From: Pedobacter nyackensis
GTDB lineage: Bacteria > Bacteroidota > Bacteroidia > Sphingobacteriales > Sphingobacteriaceae
DNA length: 64,000 nucleotides
Assembly (NCBI RefSeq): GCF_900176505.1
Contig: NZ_FWYB01000002.1
Span: forward strand, 211,237-275,236
Direction of reading: 5' to 3'
The number at the start of each line of letters is the position of its first letter. Position 1 is the stretch's first letter. The notes under the pieces are model-generated. The model ran no database searches, was not told the DNA's origin, and was given only the letters and a program-made list of their open reading frames with translations. Both the position numbers and the translations under genes were made by a program. This document shows positions 1 through 7,132 of the stretch, one piece after another.

Positions 1-1
1 C

Positions 2-1420
2 AAGCAGGTTATTGTGGCTCTTTTTGGCGATATTAGTGCACTGCCTATACTGGACAGCCTAAGCAGTCCAATTATCTGGACAGAGCAAAACACACCAATT
101 TCTGCGACGGTTATTCCTCAGGCAATATTTGGGGGTATCGGCCTACATAAAACACTTACAGGTAATGTATCTCCAAAATATACTGAAGGATCGGGGTTTG
201 CGACCAACTGTACACGCTTAAAATACACAGTACCAGAAGACGTTGGCATAAATTTCAACAACCTGAAGGAGATCGACAATATCGCCAATGAAGCCATTCG
301 GGAACGCGCCGCGCCGGGCATGGTGGTTCTGGTTGCAAAAGATGGTAAAGTCATATTCAACAAAGCCTATGGAGACCATACTTACAGTACTGAAAATCCG
401 GAAAGAGTAACCGATATTTTTGACCTGGCTTCTTTAACCAAAACTACCGCAACCACACCTACCATTATGCGCCTGGTTGAGGAACAAAAACTAAATCTCG
501 ATACGAGTATTGGTACTTATATCCCAAAAGCAAGAACCAGTCCTGCAAATAACATCCAAGTACGTGAAGCAATGCTTCATCAGGCTGGCTTTATTCCCTA
601 TATCCCTTTTCATAACAATGTTCAAAAAGGCGATTATAGTATCGATTCTATTCCCGCATACCCCACAAAGGTCGCTGATCACTACTACGTCAAAAAAAAC
701 TACTTCGAAGATGTGATGTGGCCAAAAATGCTAAACTCACCAATAAAAACGAGGGGAACTTATGTATATAGCGACATCAGCATGTATGTAATGAAGGAAA
801 TTGCAGAACGCGTTAGCGGAATTCCACTTGATAAATATGTACAAGAGAACTTCTATAAGCCGCTCGGCATGCAAACAGCCGGATTTCTGCCAAGAGACAG
901 ATTCTCAAAGGATCAGATTGTACCCACCGAGAAAGATACTTATTTCAGAAAAACATTACTCCAGGGATATGTACATGATCAAGGTGCTGCTTTGGCCGGA
1001 GGGGTATCAGGACATGCCGGTTTATTTGCAAGTGCTAATGACGTAGCCATCATTTACCAAATGCTACTCAACAAAGGAAGCTACGGTGGTAAACAATATT
1101 TTAAGCCTCAAACTGTAGATATGTTTACAGCTAAACAATCAAACATCAGCAGAAGGGGCTTAGGTTTTGACAGATGGGATCCGGATCAAAGCAAAAAATA
1201 TCCGTCAGAGACAGCTTCACCACAAACCTACGGTCATACCGGCTATACCGGCACCTGCGTTTGGGTTGACCCATCAAGAGGATTGGTATACGTATTCCTT
1301 TCCAACCGTGTTTACCCCTCTGTATCGGATAAACTCAGTACGTTGAAAGTCAGAGGAAGAATACAGGATGTGATCAACAAAGCTATAGACAACCAGATGA
1401 GAGAAGTGCTGACAAAATAA
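2..1420 (+). CDS. C-terminal part of a GH3 beta-N-acetylhexosaminidase-like / class C beta-lactamase-like fusion (5' truncated by window edge)
   Basis: The reading frame is open from base 2 and its first residues (K-Q-V-I-V-A-L-F-G-D) continue an upstream protein, so the gene starts outside the window. The first 75 residues resemble the C-terminal end of a GH3 glycosidase module. The rest is a penicillin-binding-protein/class C beta-lactamase fold. Counting from the GTG at 14, S-L-T-K (140-143) gives the nucleophile Ser and Lys, Y-S-D (252-254) is the second motif, and H-T-G (408-410) is the third. Such GH3-serine hydrolase fusions are common in Bacteroidota and are thought to act outside the cytoplasm on peptidoglycan or glycan esters and amides; the substrate here is unknown. 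All three serine-hydrolase motifs are intact. The gene is followed, 11 bases later, by the convergent repressor gene. Confidence 0.85.
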   Translation, partial: KQVIVALFGDISALPILDSLSSPIIWTEQNTPISATVIPQAIFGGIGLHKTLTGNVSPKYTEGSGFATNCTRLKYTVPEDVGINFNNLKEIDNIANEAIRERAAPGMVVLVAKDGKVIFNKAYGDHTYSTENPERVTDIFDLASLTKTTATTPTIMRLVEEQKLNLDTSIGTYIPKARTSPANNIQVREAMLHQAGFIPYIPFHNNVQKGDYSIDSIPAYPTKVADHYYVKKNYFEDVMWPKMLNSPIKTRGTYVYSDISMYVMKEIAERVSGIPLDKYVQENFYKPLGMQTAGFLPRDRFSKDQIVPTEKDTYFRKTLLQGYVHDQGAALAGGVSGHAGLFASANDVAIIYQMLLNKGSYGGKQYFKPQTVDMFTAKQSNISRRGLGFDRWDPDQSKKYPSETASPQTYGHTGYTGTCVWVDPSRGLVYVFLSNRVYPSVSDKLSTLKVRGRIQDVINKAIDNQMREVLTK

Positions 1421-1431
1421 GCGTTTACGGG

Positions 1432-2115
1432 CTACAATTGATTTCGGGTAACCTTACCTTTTACCAGAAACATTCTTTTAATACAGCTCCGATCGACAAC
1501 AGTATCTCCTTTAAAGTTAGGATTTGAAGACCGCAGTACAATTTTCTTTTCGTCAGGATGCTCGAAAAGCAATTTTACTGTGGTCATATTATTTGCAAGA
1601 TCATCTGCAATAACCAGGTACGCTTCTCCCCATTGGATGACATTGAAATTCTGAATTTCTCTGACTGCGATAATTTCACCGCTAGCATATCTTGGATACA
1701 TGCTATCACCATAAATAGGCAAATAAGCATCACAATCATTAAAAGGCCTGTAATTAACGTAATACTCGGGAGCATCATTAAACAAACCATACTCTCCGAA
1801 AGCAATTTCAGACATGTTTACATTGAAAAATGGAACGCCCCGTTCATAAGGAGCAGGTACGGACTCATCAACATTCGTTTCATCAAACATTTCGCCCTCT
1901 CCATCATACATCCATGCAGGATTAACATGATAATGACTAATCACATCATCCAATAATCTCTTGCCAACCGGCCGCTTAAAATGCTCAATTGCAGAACAAT
2001 TACTGACATGCCGTGTAATCGGTGTATAAAAGTCTACAACTCTCATCCCCTTAGCTTCACGCACTTTCCGCAAGCGCTCTCCAAATTTATTCGACTGTAA
2101 ATCAAGCTCTTTCAA
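1432..2115 (-). CDS. S24-type (LexA/phage CI-like) transcriptional repressor
   Basis: This 227-residue protein has an N-terminal helix-turn-helix region (about 10-65, starting with F-G-E-R-L-R-K-V-R-E) and a C-terminal S24 peptidase-like domain (about 95-220). The nucleophile-type motif G-D-S-M-Y-P has Ser138, and Lys181 in T-V-K-L-L is the probable general base. I see no clear Ala-Gly cleavage dipeptide between the domains, so RecA-triggered self-cleavage is uncertain. The gene is divergent from a two-gene cassette beginning at 2235. Perfect inverted repeats sit 19 bases upstream of its start, which is the expected layout for an autoregulated repressor that also controls the divergent genes. 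That regulatory role is inference from position. It could be a prophage-derived repressor, but no phage genes lie nearby. Confidence 0.85.
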   Translation of the reverse strand: MKELDLQSNKFGERLRKVREAKGMRVVDFYTPITRHVSNCSAIEHFKRPVGKRLLDDVISHYHVNPAWMYDGEGEMFDETNVDESVPAPYERGVPFFNVNMSEIAFGEYGLFNDAPEYYVNYRPFNDCDAYLPIYGDSMYPRYASGEIIAVREIQNFNVIQWGEAYLVIADDLANNMTTVKLLFEHPDEKKIVLRSSNPNFKGDTVVDRSCIKRMFLVKGKVTRNQL

Positions 2116-2133
2116 AATAAGTTTACAATTAAT

Positions 2134-2174
2134 GTCTTTTGACTGTTAAACACAGTCAAAAGACTGTACATTTG
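2134..2174. promoter_or_regulatory. Overlapping operator dyads and candidate -7 box between repressor and divergent cassette
   Basis: A perfect 13-bp inverted repeat has arms at 2134-2146 (GTCTTTTGACTGT) and 2152-2164 (ACAGTCAAAAGAC) with a 5-base spacer. A second perfect dyad uses the same centre element: ACAGTC (2152-2157) AAAA GACTGT (2162-2167). The hexamer therefore occurs three times at 10-11 bp steps, about one helical turn. TACATTTG at 2167-2174 fits the Bacteroidota -7 consensus TAnnTTTG and would drive the rightward genes. It abuts the last hexamer, so a bound repressor should block it. Confidence 0.7.
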
Positions 2175-2234
2175 TTTCATTAGTTGCTGCAAGATACGAA
2201 ACTTACAGTAAGGAACCCCAAATACAACCAGATT

Positions 2235-3377
2235 ATGAATTACAGTATATTTTGTTGTTACCGGCATCATACGACCTCCCTTGCAAAACAGGAGATTAAA
2301 AAACCGCTAAACGTTCTTGAAGACATTTATCAAAGAAGAAGTCTGGAATCCTTTAAGAAAGATCTTTGGGAATTTTTCTGGATCATTTATAGAGATCAAT
2401 TATGGAAAAAAAAAGGTGCAGCGTATTTTTACAGCATATACATGGATCTGATCAGGCTCACAGATGCCCTTTGGCTGATTAATACCTATCAGCCTGAACT
2501 CTCCTCCAGGCGCGATAATCATCAGTCTACCTCAAAACTGATGAACATCTTTAATCAGGTATTTGATGGAAGACGAAAACACAATCAAAAGATAGAAAAA
2601 AACAATCAAGAGACCAATCTTGATAAATTTTATAACTCAAACTGTATAGCTATCACTAAAATTGACATTTACAACTGTCTGCAAGTAGGATTAAATGCGT
2701 CCTATATGCGTACTGATAAATATGAATATTTAGGATTACGTGAAAGTAATGTCATCAATATCTTTTTAGATCTTGAAAAGTTAATAAAGGAAGGTCAAAA
2801 CATCCTGAATAAAAGCAAAACCCAGGCAAAAAAACCGGGATACAAAAGAAAACATCTCAGGTTTGCTTCCGACGTTGACTACCCCAGCATGTTAAACAGT
2901 GAGTCGATTATCGACCCTTTAACTTACATTACGGATTTATACCAATACGATCTCATCTTTGAACAAATAGCAGATAGCATAAAAATATGGGAAAAAAGTT
3001 TTTACGAAAAAAACTTTTGGCTCAAGGCCGACAGTCCTGGCAATATTCTTTACCTCGTTGCATGTTTAAAAAGATTGATAGACAGTATATGGTTGTTGAT
3101 GCAAATTGACATTATCAGGGCTAATAAAAAACTAACCAATAGCAAAAAAAAGTTGTATCCCAGCTTAAGTGAAGAGGAACTTAATTCACCACTTTTAGTT
3201 ATAAAAAGCTTTTTTGAACATAAAAAACTGCACGAATGGAAACACCAACTAGACGAATGGACCAACATTAGCCTAAGTTACACTGAGACCGTTAAAACCG
3301 AAGATATCGCTAAAACATCAACTAGTCTCCAGCAGCTTTTAAAATTCATAGAAGCTACGCACCTATTAACAAACTAA
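2235..3377 (+). CDS. Uncharacterised helical protein with internal duplication
   Basis: I do not recognise the family. I place the start at the ATG at 2235; the open frame extends back to a TTG at 2184, which lies too close to the -7 box. The protein has 380 residues, is rich in Lys, Trp and aromatic residues, and has no signal peptide or clear membrane segment. Two regions look like copies of one module: residues 24-90 and 228-290 share P-L-x(2-3)-[LI]-x-D-[IL]-Y-Q, then a Trp-rich helix, then [IL]-x-R-L-x-D-[AS]-[IL]-W-L-[IL]. The middle (about 120-215) is basic and Asn-rich. It is followed 36 bases later by the HEPN gene, and both probably form one operon under the divergent S24 repressor. 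A role in defence, toxin-antitoxin function or regulation is possible but unproven. Confidence 0.7.
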   Translation: MNYSIFCCYRHHTTSLAKQEIKKPLNVLEDIYQRRSLESFKKDLWEFFWIIYRDQLWKKKGAAYFYSIYMDLIRLTDALWLINTYQPELSSRRDNHQSTSKLMNIFNQVFDGRRKHNQKIEKNNQETNLDKFYNSNCIAITKIDIYNCLQVGLNASYMRTDKYEYLGLRESNVINIFLDLEKLIKEGQNILNKSKTQAKKPGYKRKHLRFASDVDYPSMLNSESIIDPLTYITDLYQYDLIFEQIADSIKIWEKSFYEKNFWLKADSPGNILYLVACLKRLIDSIWLLMQIDIIRANKKLTNSKKKLYPSLSEEELNSPLLVIKSFFEHKKLHEWKHQLDEWTNISLSYTETVKTEDIAKTSTSLQQLLKFIEATHLLTN

Positions 3378-3413
3378 AGCAATACATCATCCACCTTCTA
3401 AAACCTAAACACT

Positions 3414-4319
3414 ATGAAAAAGAAAAAAAGGCCAAGAATAAATGCCCAAAACAATGAACCAAACACAATAACTTCAGAACTAAAAGGCCTCACAAATTTT
3501 ATTACAAGGCAAATACAGACGGAAAAGATCATTTGCTTTGGCAGCACGATTAAAAGCGCAAAAAACATCATCTGCTTCGAACATAAAGAAGGTGAAACTG
3601 CAGCACAGAAGCTAAACAAGTACTACATTTTACTTATCCCATCCATAGAAGAAAAACAAGCCGATATAGTTATACAACAAAGAATGGAGCAGGAACTTAA
3701 ACACCGCGCTGAAGTAACCATTATTGTTCACAGGATGTTGGAAATAAATCTAGCGCTGCAAAATGGGGATTCCTTCTTTACCACTATTTATAAAAAAGGA
3801 ACCCTATTACACGATAGTGAAAATGAGCCCTTTGTTGCACCAAAAGAAGGTGCAGAGATCAGTAAGCGTATCACTAACAGGGAGAGCTCTTGGTACAAAT
3901 GGTTTGAACTTTCAGAGAACTTTCTATCCGGCGCACGCTTTTATGCCAAAAAGCATAAAAACAGTCTCGCTATTTTTATGCTTCACCAAACTTTACAACA
4001 TTGCTATTCAGGAATGTTAAGAGTTTTAATCGGATACCGAACCAATAGCAACAGCCTTAGTCGTTTGCTGAAACTTATTGAAAATGTTTTACCAGAATCG
4101 AAGTTTTCTTCCGCTTACGACACACCAGAAAACACACGATTAACCAAACTACTTCTAAAAGGTTTTGGGGATGCCAGGTATAACGATAAGTTTGAAGCTT
4201 CACAGGAGGAGGTCGCGACATTAATCAGTCGTATCGAGCAGATATTGCAAGATGCCAACACAACCTGCCTCAATAAAATCGAACTCATCAAACAAGGCAG
4301 CGCACCCTATACAGCTTAG
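3414..4319 (+). CDS. Degenerate nucleotidyltransferase-like (MNT) plus HEPN domain protein
   Basis: The N-terminal half (about 20-140) has the outline of a nucleotidyltransferase: I-I-C-F-G-S at 39-44 matches the usual F-G-S turn, and later strands (V-T-I-I-V-H, 101-106) and F-F-T-T-I-Y-K-K-G-T-L-L-H (121-133) fit the fold. The catalytic D-x-D expected after the G-S is absent, because that strand reads Y-Y-I-L-L-I-P (70-76). Residues about 155-285 form a HEPN-like four-helix domain, including F-M-L-H-Q-T-L-Q-H and G-D-A-R-Y-N-D-K-F. An R-x5-H string occurs at 175-181 but in the first helix, not where the ribonuclease motif of HEPN toxins normally lies. MNT and HEPN usually act as antitoxin and toxin in separate genes; here they are fused, and similar fusions are common in Bacteroidota without known function. 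Confidence 0.75.
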   Translation: MKKKKRPRINAQNNEPNTITSELKGLTNFITRQIQTEKIICFGSTIKSAKNIICFEHKEGETAAQKLNKYYILLIPSIEEKQADIVIQQRMEQELKHRAEVTIIVHRMLEINLALQNGDSFFTTIYKKGTLLHDSENEPFVAPKEGAEISKRITNRESSWYKWFELSENFLSGARFYAKKHKNSLAIFMLHQTLQHCYSGMLRVLIGYRTNSNSLSRLLKLIENVLPESKFSSAYDTPENTRLTKLLLKGFGDARYNDKFEASQEEVATLISRIEQILQDANTTCLNKIELIKQGSAPYTA

Positions 4320-4408
4320 GGCATATTGAAACGCCTTCGCCTATTAAACCTATTGAAAGGCCACCCTGCTGAAAGAAAAATTTGGCTTCTCAGAGAAGAC
4401 ATAGGAAG

Positions 4409-4431
4409 ATTTGCCCTTCTTCAGGGCAAAT
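4409..4431. terminator. Hairpin between convergent genes
   Basis: ATTTGCCCT (4409-4417) pairs perfectly with AGGGCAAAT (4423-4431) around a 5-base loop. It lies between the ends of the HEPN gene and the convergent oxygenase gene. No strong T-run follows, so it may be a weak bidirectional terminator. Confidence 0.5.
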
Positions 4432-4467
4432 AATTCCTTCTTCGAAGAGAATGCCTGATTTTTCCCT

Positions 4468-5430
4468 TTATTTTTTCAACCCAATCTCTCTCAAACGCTC
4501 ATCCAGGTACTCTCCAGCAGTCATATCTGAATATACTTTTGGATGTTCTGCATCAATACACGATTCCAAACTTGTTAAATCCATATCGCTTCTCGGATGT
4601 AAAAAGAAAGGAACAGAAAACCTTGAAGTTTTCATCAGTTCGCGTGGTGGATTTACCACTCTATGCGTAGTAGACCGTAGCTTATTATTAGTTAAACGCT
4701 GTAACATATCACCGACATTCACAACAATATCAGTATGATGGGCTTTAATTGGTAACCATTCATTGCTTCTTGTTAACACTTCCAGACCATCAGCACTGGC
4801 ACCTATCAGCAAAGTGATTAAGTTAATATCTTCATGAGCACCTGCACGAACAGCATCATCAGGCAAAGCTTCAGGATTTTCAATAGGAAAATAGTGAATC
4901 CCTCTTAATATAGAATTTCCGTTATGCACATGCTTATCGAAATAATCAATAGGCAAATTCAAATAAGTAGCTATTGCACGCAATAACTGCTTGCCATTGG
5001 CTTCCAATCGTTGATAGATCTCGCGGGTTACTTCATTAAATCCAGGAATCTCTTCCAGAAACTCATTATCCGGATACTGTGCCTTTATCGGATCACCATC
5101 AGTTACCTCCTGACCAATTTGCCAAAATTCCTTAAGATCAGCGGTTTTTGCTCCCTTAGCCGTTTCTTTACCCGGACTAGTATATCCGCGTTGTCCCGCA
5201 AGTTCAACCTTTTCGTACTTTTTCTTCTGTTCTGCAGAAAGACCAAATACGGCTTGTATATTTTCGTATAATTTATTGATCAACTCCTGACTTACGCCAT
5301 GGTTGGTGATGGTCACAAAGCCAGAATCATTAAATGCTCTGCCCAATTCATCAGAGAACTTTTTACGCTGAGCTTCATTTCCGTCAATGTATGAGCCCAG
5401 ATCTAGGCAGGGAATATAGGGTGTTGACAT
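4468..5430 (-). CDS. 2-oxoglutarate/Fe(II)-dependent oxygenase, isopenicillin N synthase-like family
   Basis: The 320-residue protein has the two-part layout of this family: an N-terminal DIOX_N region (about 5-120, including G-F-V-T-I-T-N-H-G-V) and a C-terminal double-stranded beta-helix. The iron ligands are visible as H199-x-D201 in A-H-E-D-I-N and H256 in T-T-H-R-V-V-N. The 2-oxoglutarate-binding R270-x-S272 is present in R-F-S-V-P-F-F. These enzymes hydroxylate or oxidise small molecules in the cytoplasm. The substrate cannot be read from sequence, and the name isopenicillin N synthase is a family label, not a claim of antibiotic synthesis. It stands alone, divergent from msrA. Confidence 0.9.
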   Translation of the reverse strand: MSTPYIPCLDLGSYIDGNEAQRKKFSDELGRAFNDSGFVTITNHGVSQELINKLYENIQAVFGLSAEQKKKYEKVELAGQRGYTSPGKETAKGAKTADLKEFWQIGQEVTDGDPIKAQYPDNEFLEEIPGFNEVTREIYQRLEANGKQLLRAIATYLNLPIDYFDKHVHNGNSILRGIHYFPIENPEALPDDAVRAGAHEDINLITLLIGASADGLEVLTRSNEWLPIKAHHTDIVVNVGDMLQRLTNNKLRSTTHRVVNPPRELMKTSRFSVPFFLHPRSDMDLTSLESCIDAEHPKVYSDMTAGEYLDERLREIGLKK

Positions 5431-5572
5431 AATCGTTTATTTTATAGGTAACAACAATCTAATTTAAGAAACAATTGTTAATAAACATTAAATGCAAAGC
5501 TTAACGTCGGTTAAGCAACTACAAATAAATACACTAAGTTATCAACAGCCCGACCACTGCTGAGACAAAATT

Positions 5573-5608
5573 ATCAGTTGATTGTAATTTAGTTCCATAT
5601 CAACTGAT
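5573..5608. promoter_or_regulatory. Perfect 10-bp inverted repeat between oxygenase and msrA
   Basis: ATCAGTTGAT (5573-5582) and ATCAACTGAT (5599-5608) are exact reverse complements separated by 16 bases. Each arm is itself a short dyad, ATCA-NN-TGAT, and the two copies are 26 bp apart. TAATTTTG on the minus strand (5573-5566) fits a -7 box for the oxygenase gene, so the left arm starts at that promoter. A shared operator for the divergent pair is plausible. Confidence 0.45.
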
Positions 5609-5681
5609 GAAGAAAAACTAAAACCTCAATCGTTACGTAACTTTACATATAGGGTAAATTCTTAATTACCCACCTACTACC

Positions 5682-6281
5682 ATGAAGTATTTAGCCATTA
5701 TGATTATAGTTCTCTTGTCGGCCGGAAGCGCAAATGCCCAGCCTAAAAAATTACAAAAAGCAACTTTTGGAATGGGCTGTTTTTGGTGTTCAGAAGCTTT
5801 ATTTCAAAGACTCAATGGAGTAACAAGTGTGCGGTCAGGGTATGAAGGCGGTGATGTCGCCAATCCTTCATACGAAGATGTTTGCAGCGGAACTACTGGT
5901 CATGCGGAGGTAATTGAAGTTACTTACGATCCGCTCAAAATCAAATATGATGAATTACTTGAAGTATTCTGGAAAAGTCACGACCCTACCACATTAAACA
6001 GGCAAGGCGCCGACATCGGTACTCAATATCGCTCAGTAATTTTTTATCATAACGACGAACAGAAACAAATTGCGGAACGCTATAAAAAAGAACTAAACGA
6101 CACCAAAGCGTTTAGCAAACCCGTAGTTACCGCAATAAACAAAGCAGCAACATTTTATGTAGCAGAAAATTACCATCAAGACTATTTTAACAAAAACGGG
6201 AACCAGCCTTATTGTCGCATGGTTATTTTACCAAAGATGGAAAAACTGGAAAAAGTGTTTAAGGCCAAACTAAAGCATTAA
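5682..6281 (+). CDS. msrA: Peptide-methionine (S)-S-oxide reductase MsrA, exported
   Basis: MsrA reduces the S-epimer of methionine sulfoxide in oxidised proteins. The signature G-C-F-W-C-S-E-A is at 32-39 with nucleophile Cys33. The following family blocks are intact (G-Y-E-G-G, H-A-E-V, Q-Y-R-S-V). Residues 1-19 form a signal peptide ending A-N-A-Q, so the enzyme should act in the periplasm or be lipid-free secreted, unlike the common cytoplasmic form. Length (199 residues including signal) is normal. It is followed 31 bases later by an NlpE-like lipoprotein and then a pterin dehydratase on the same strand, suggesting an operon with an envelope-stress flavour. Confidence 0.95.
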   Translation: MKYLAIMIIVLLSAGSANAQPKKLQKATFGMGCFWCSEALFQRLNGVTSVRSGYEGGDVANPSYEDVCSGTTGHAEVIEVTYDPLKIKYDELLEVFWKSHDPTTLNRQGADIGTQYRSVIFYHNDEQKQIAERYKKELNDTKAFSKPVVTAINKAATFYVAENYHQDYFNKNGNQPYCRMVILPKMEKLEKVFKAKLKH

Positions 6282-6312
6282 CAATTTGTTTAATATCGCA
6301 GGTACATCCCTT

Positions 6313-6786
6313 ATGAAGAAACAAATTTTAACACTTGCATTTGCCTCCATTCTGGTTTGGGGTTGCAATTCAGAAACTAAACAAAAGTTAGCAGCGGATA
6401 GCAATGCTGTAGCTGATGGCATTGACACCTCAGCAGTAAGTAAAGTGCCGGATACTGACACGCATAATGCCAAAAACTCGCTCGATTGGGAGGGCACCTA
6501 TAAAGGGCTTACCCCTTGTGCGGATTGCGAAGGTATTGAAACTGAAGTAACATTAAATAAAGGCATGACCTTTGTGATTAAAACAAAATACAAAGGCAAA
6601 AGCGACAAGGTTTTTGAAGAAACCGGAAGCTTTAAATGGGACGAAAGAGGTTCGAACATTATCCTTGATGGATTAAAAGACCGGTCTAATCAGTTTTTTG
6701 TTGGTGAAAATACATTGACCCAACTGGATATGGATGGACATAAAATTACCGGTAATCTGGCCGATCATTATGTACTGAAAAAATAA
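6313..6786 (+). CDS. NlpE-like (copper-resistance/envelope stress) lipoprotein
   Basis: The start at 6313 gives a clean lipoprotein signal: M-K-K-Q-I-L then a hydrophobic stretch ending L-V-W-G-C, with lipidated Cys18; an upstream TTG at 6286 is not needed. After an acidic linker, residues about 55-157 match the NlpE N-terminal fold: [17 protein letters not shown], with the characteristic C-x-x-C. In enterobacteria NlpE senses copper and surface stress through Cpx; no Cpx system is seen here, so function in this organism is open. It lies between msrA (31 bases) and the pterin dehydratase gene (5 bases), in an apparent operon. Confidence 0.88.
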   Translation: MKKQILTLAFASILVWGCNSETKQKLAADSNAVADGIDTSAVSKVPDTDTHNAKNSLDWEGTYKGLTPCADCEGIETEVTLNKGMTFVIKTKYKGKSDKVFEETGSFKWDERGSNIILDGLKDRSNQFFVGENTLTQLDMDGHKITGNLADHYVLKK

Positions 6787-6791
6787 TTTTA

Positions 6792-7061
6792 ATGACTATG
6801 GAAAAGGTTTTGCAAAAACAATGGGAGGAATGCAATAAAAAGCTCTATAAAGCCATCATTTTCAAAGATTTCCAGGAGGCTTTCACCTTTATGGTGCGCG
6901 TAGCTTTTGTCGCTGAGAAAAACAATCACCATCCTAAATGGACCAATGAATGGAATAAGGTAGAAATATGGCTTTCTACCCATGATGCGGGCGATATCGT
7001 TACAGAGAAAGACTTGAAACTAGCTAAAGAAATTGACAAGTTATTGGGCATTCCTGAATAA
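6792..7061 (+). CDS. 4a-hydroxytetrahydrobiopterin (pterin-4a-carbinolamine) dehydratase
   Basis: This 89-residue protein is full length for the DCoH/PhhB family. The active-site signature is visible: E-K-N-N-H-H-P-K-W at about 42-50, then [15 protein letters not shown]. The enzyme dehydrates 4a-hydroxytetrahydrobiopterin made by aromatic amino-acid hydroxylases, or a related pterin, in the cytoplasm. No hydroxylase gene is in the window. An alternative start lies two codons in, at the ATG at 6798. It ends 22 bases before a strong bidirectional terminator. Confidence 0.92.
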   Translation: MTMEKVLQKQWEECNKKLYKAIIFKDFQEAFTFMVRVAFVAEKNNHHPKWTNEWNKVEIWLSTHDAGDIVTEKDLKLAKEIDKLLGIPE

Positions 7062-7083
7062 TTTTACAGCTGTAACCAACAAA

Positions 7084-7114
7084 AAAGCCCCTAAGTTTAT
7101 CGCTTAGGGGCTTT
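7084..7114. terminator. Strong bidirectional rho-independent terminator
   Basis: AAAGCCCCTAAG (7084-7095) pairs perfectly with CTTAGGGGCTTT (7103-7114) around a 7-base loop. A-rich and T-rich flanks on both sides suit termination of the msrA operon and of the convergent SGNH gene. Confidence 0.85.
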
Positions 7115-7132
7115 AATATTTAAAAAAGGAGA

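Noticed and set aside
14..16. GTG as the true start of the first gene
   Set aside because: The frame continues upstream to the window edge with residues typical of GH3 (V-I-V-A-L-F-G), so the gene starts outside the window.
1584..1956. Open frames overlapping the repressor gene on both strands
   Set aside because: Shadows of a gene with clear helix-turn-helix and S24 motifs.
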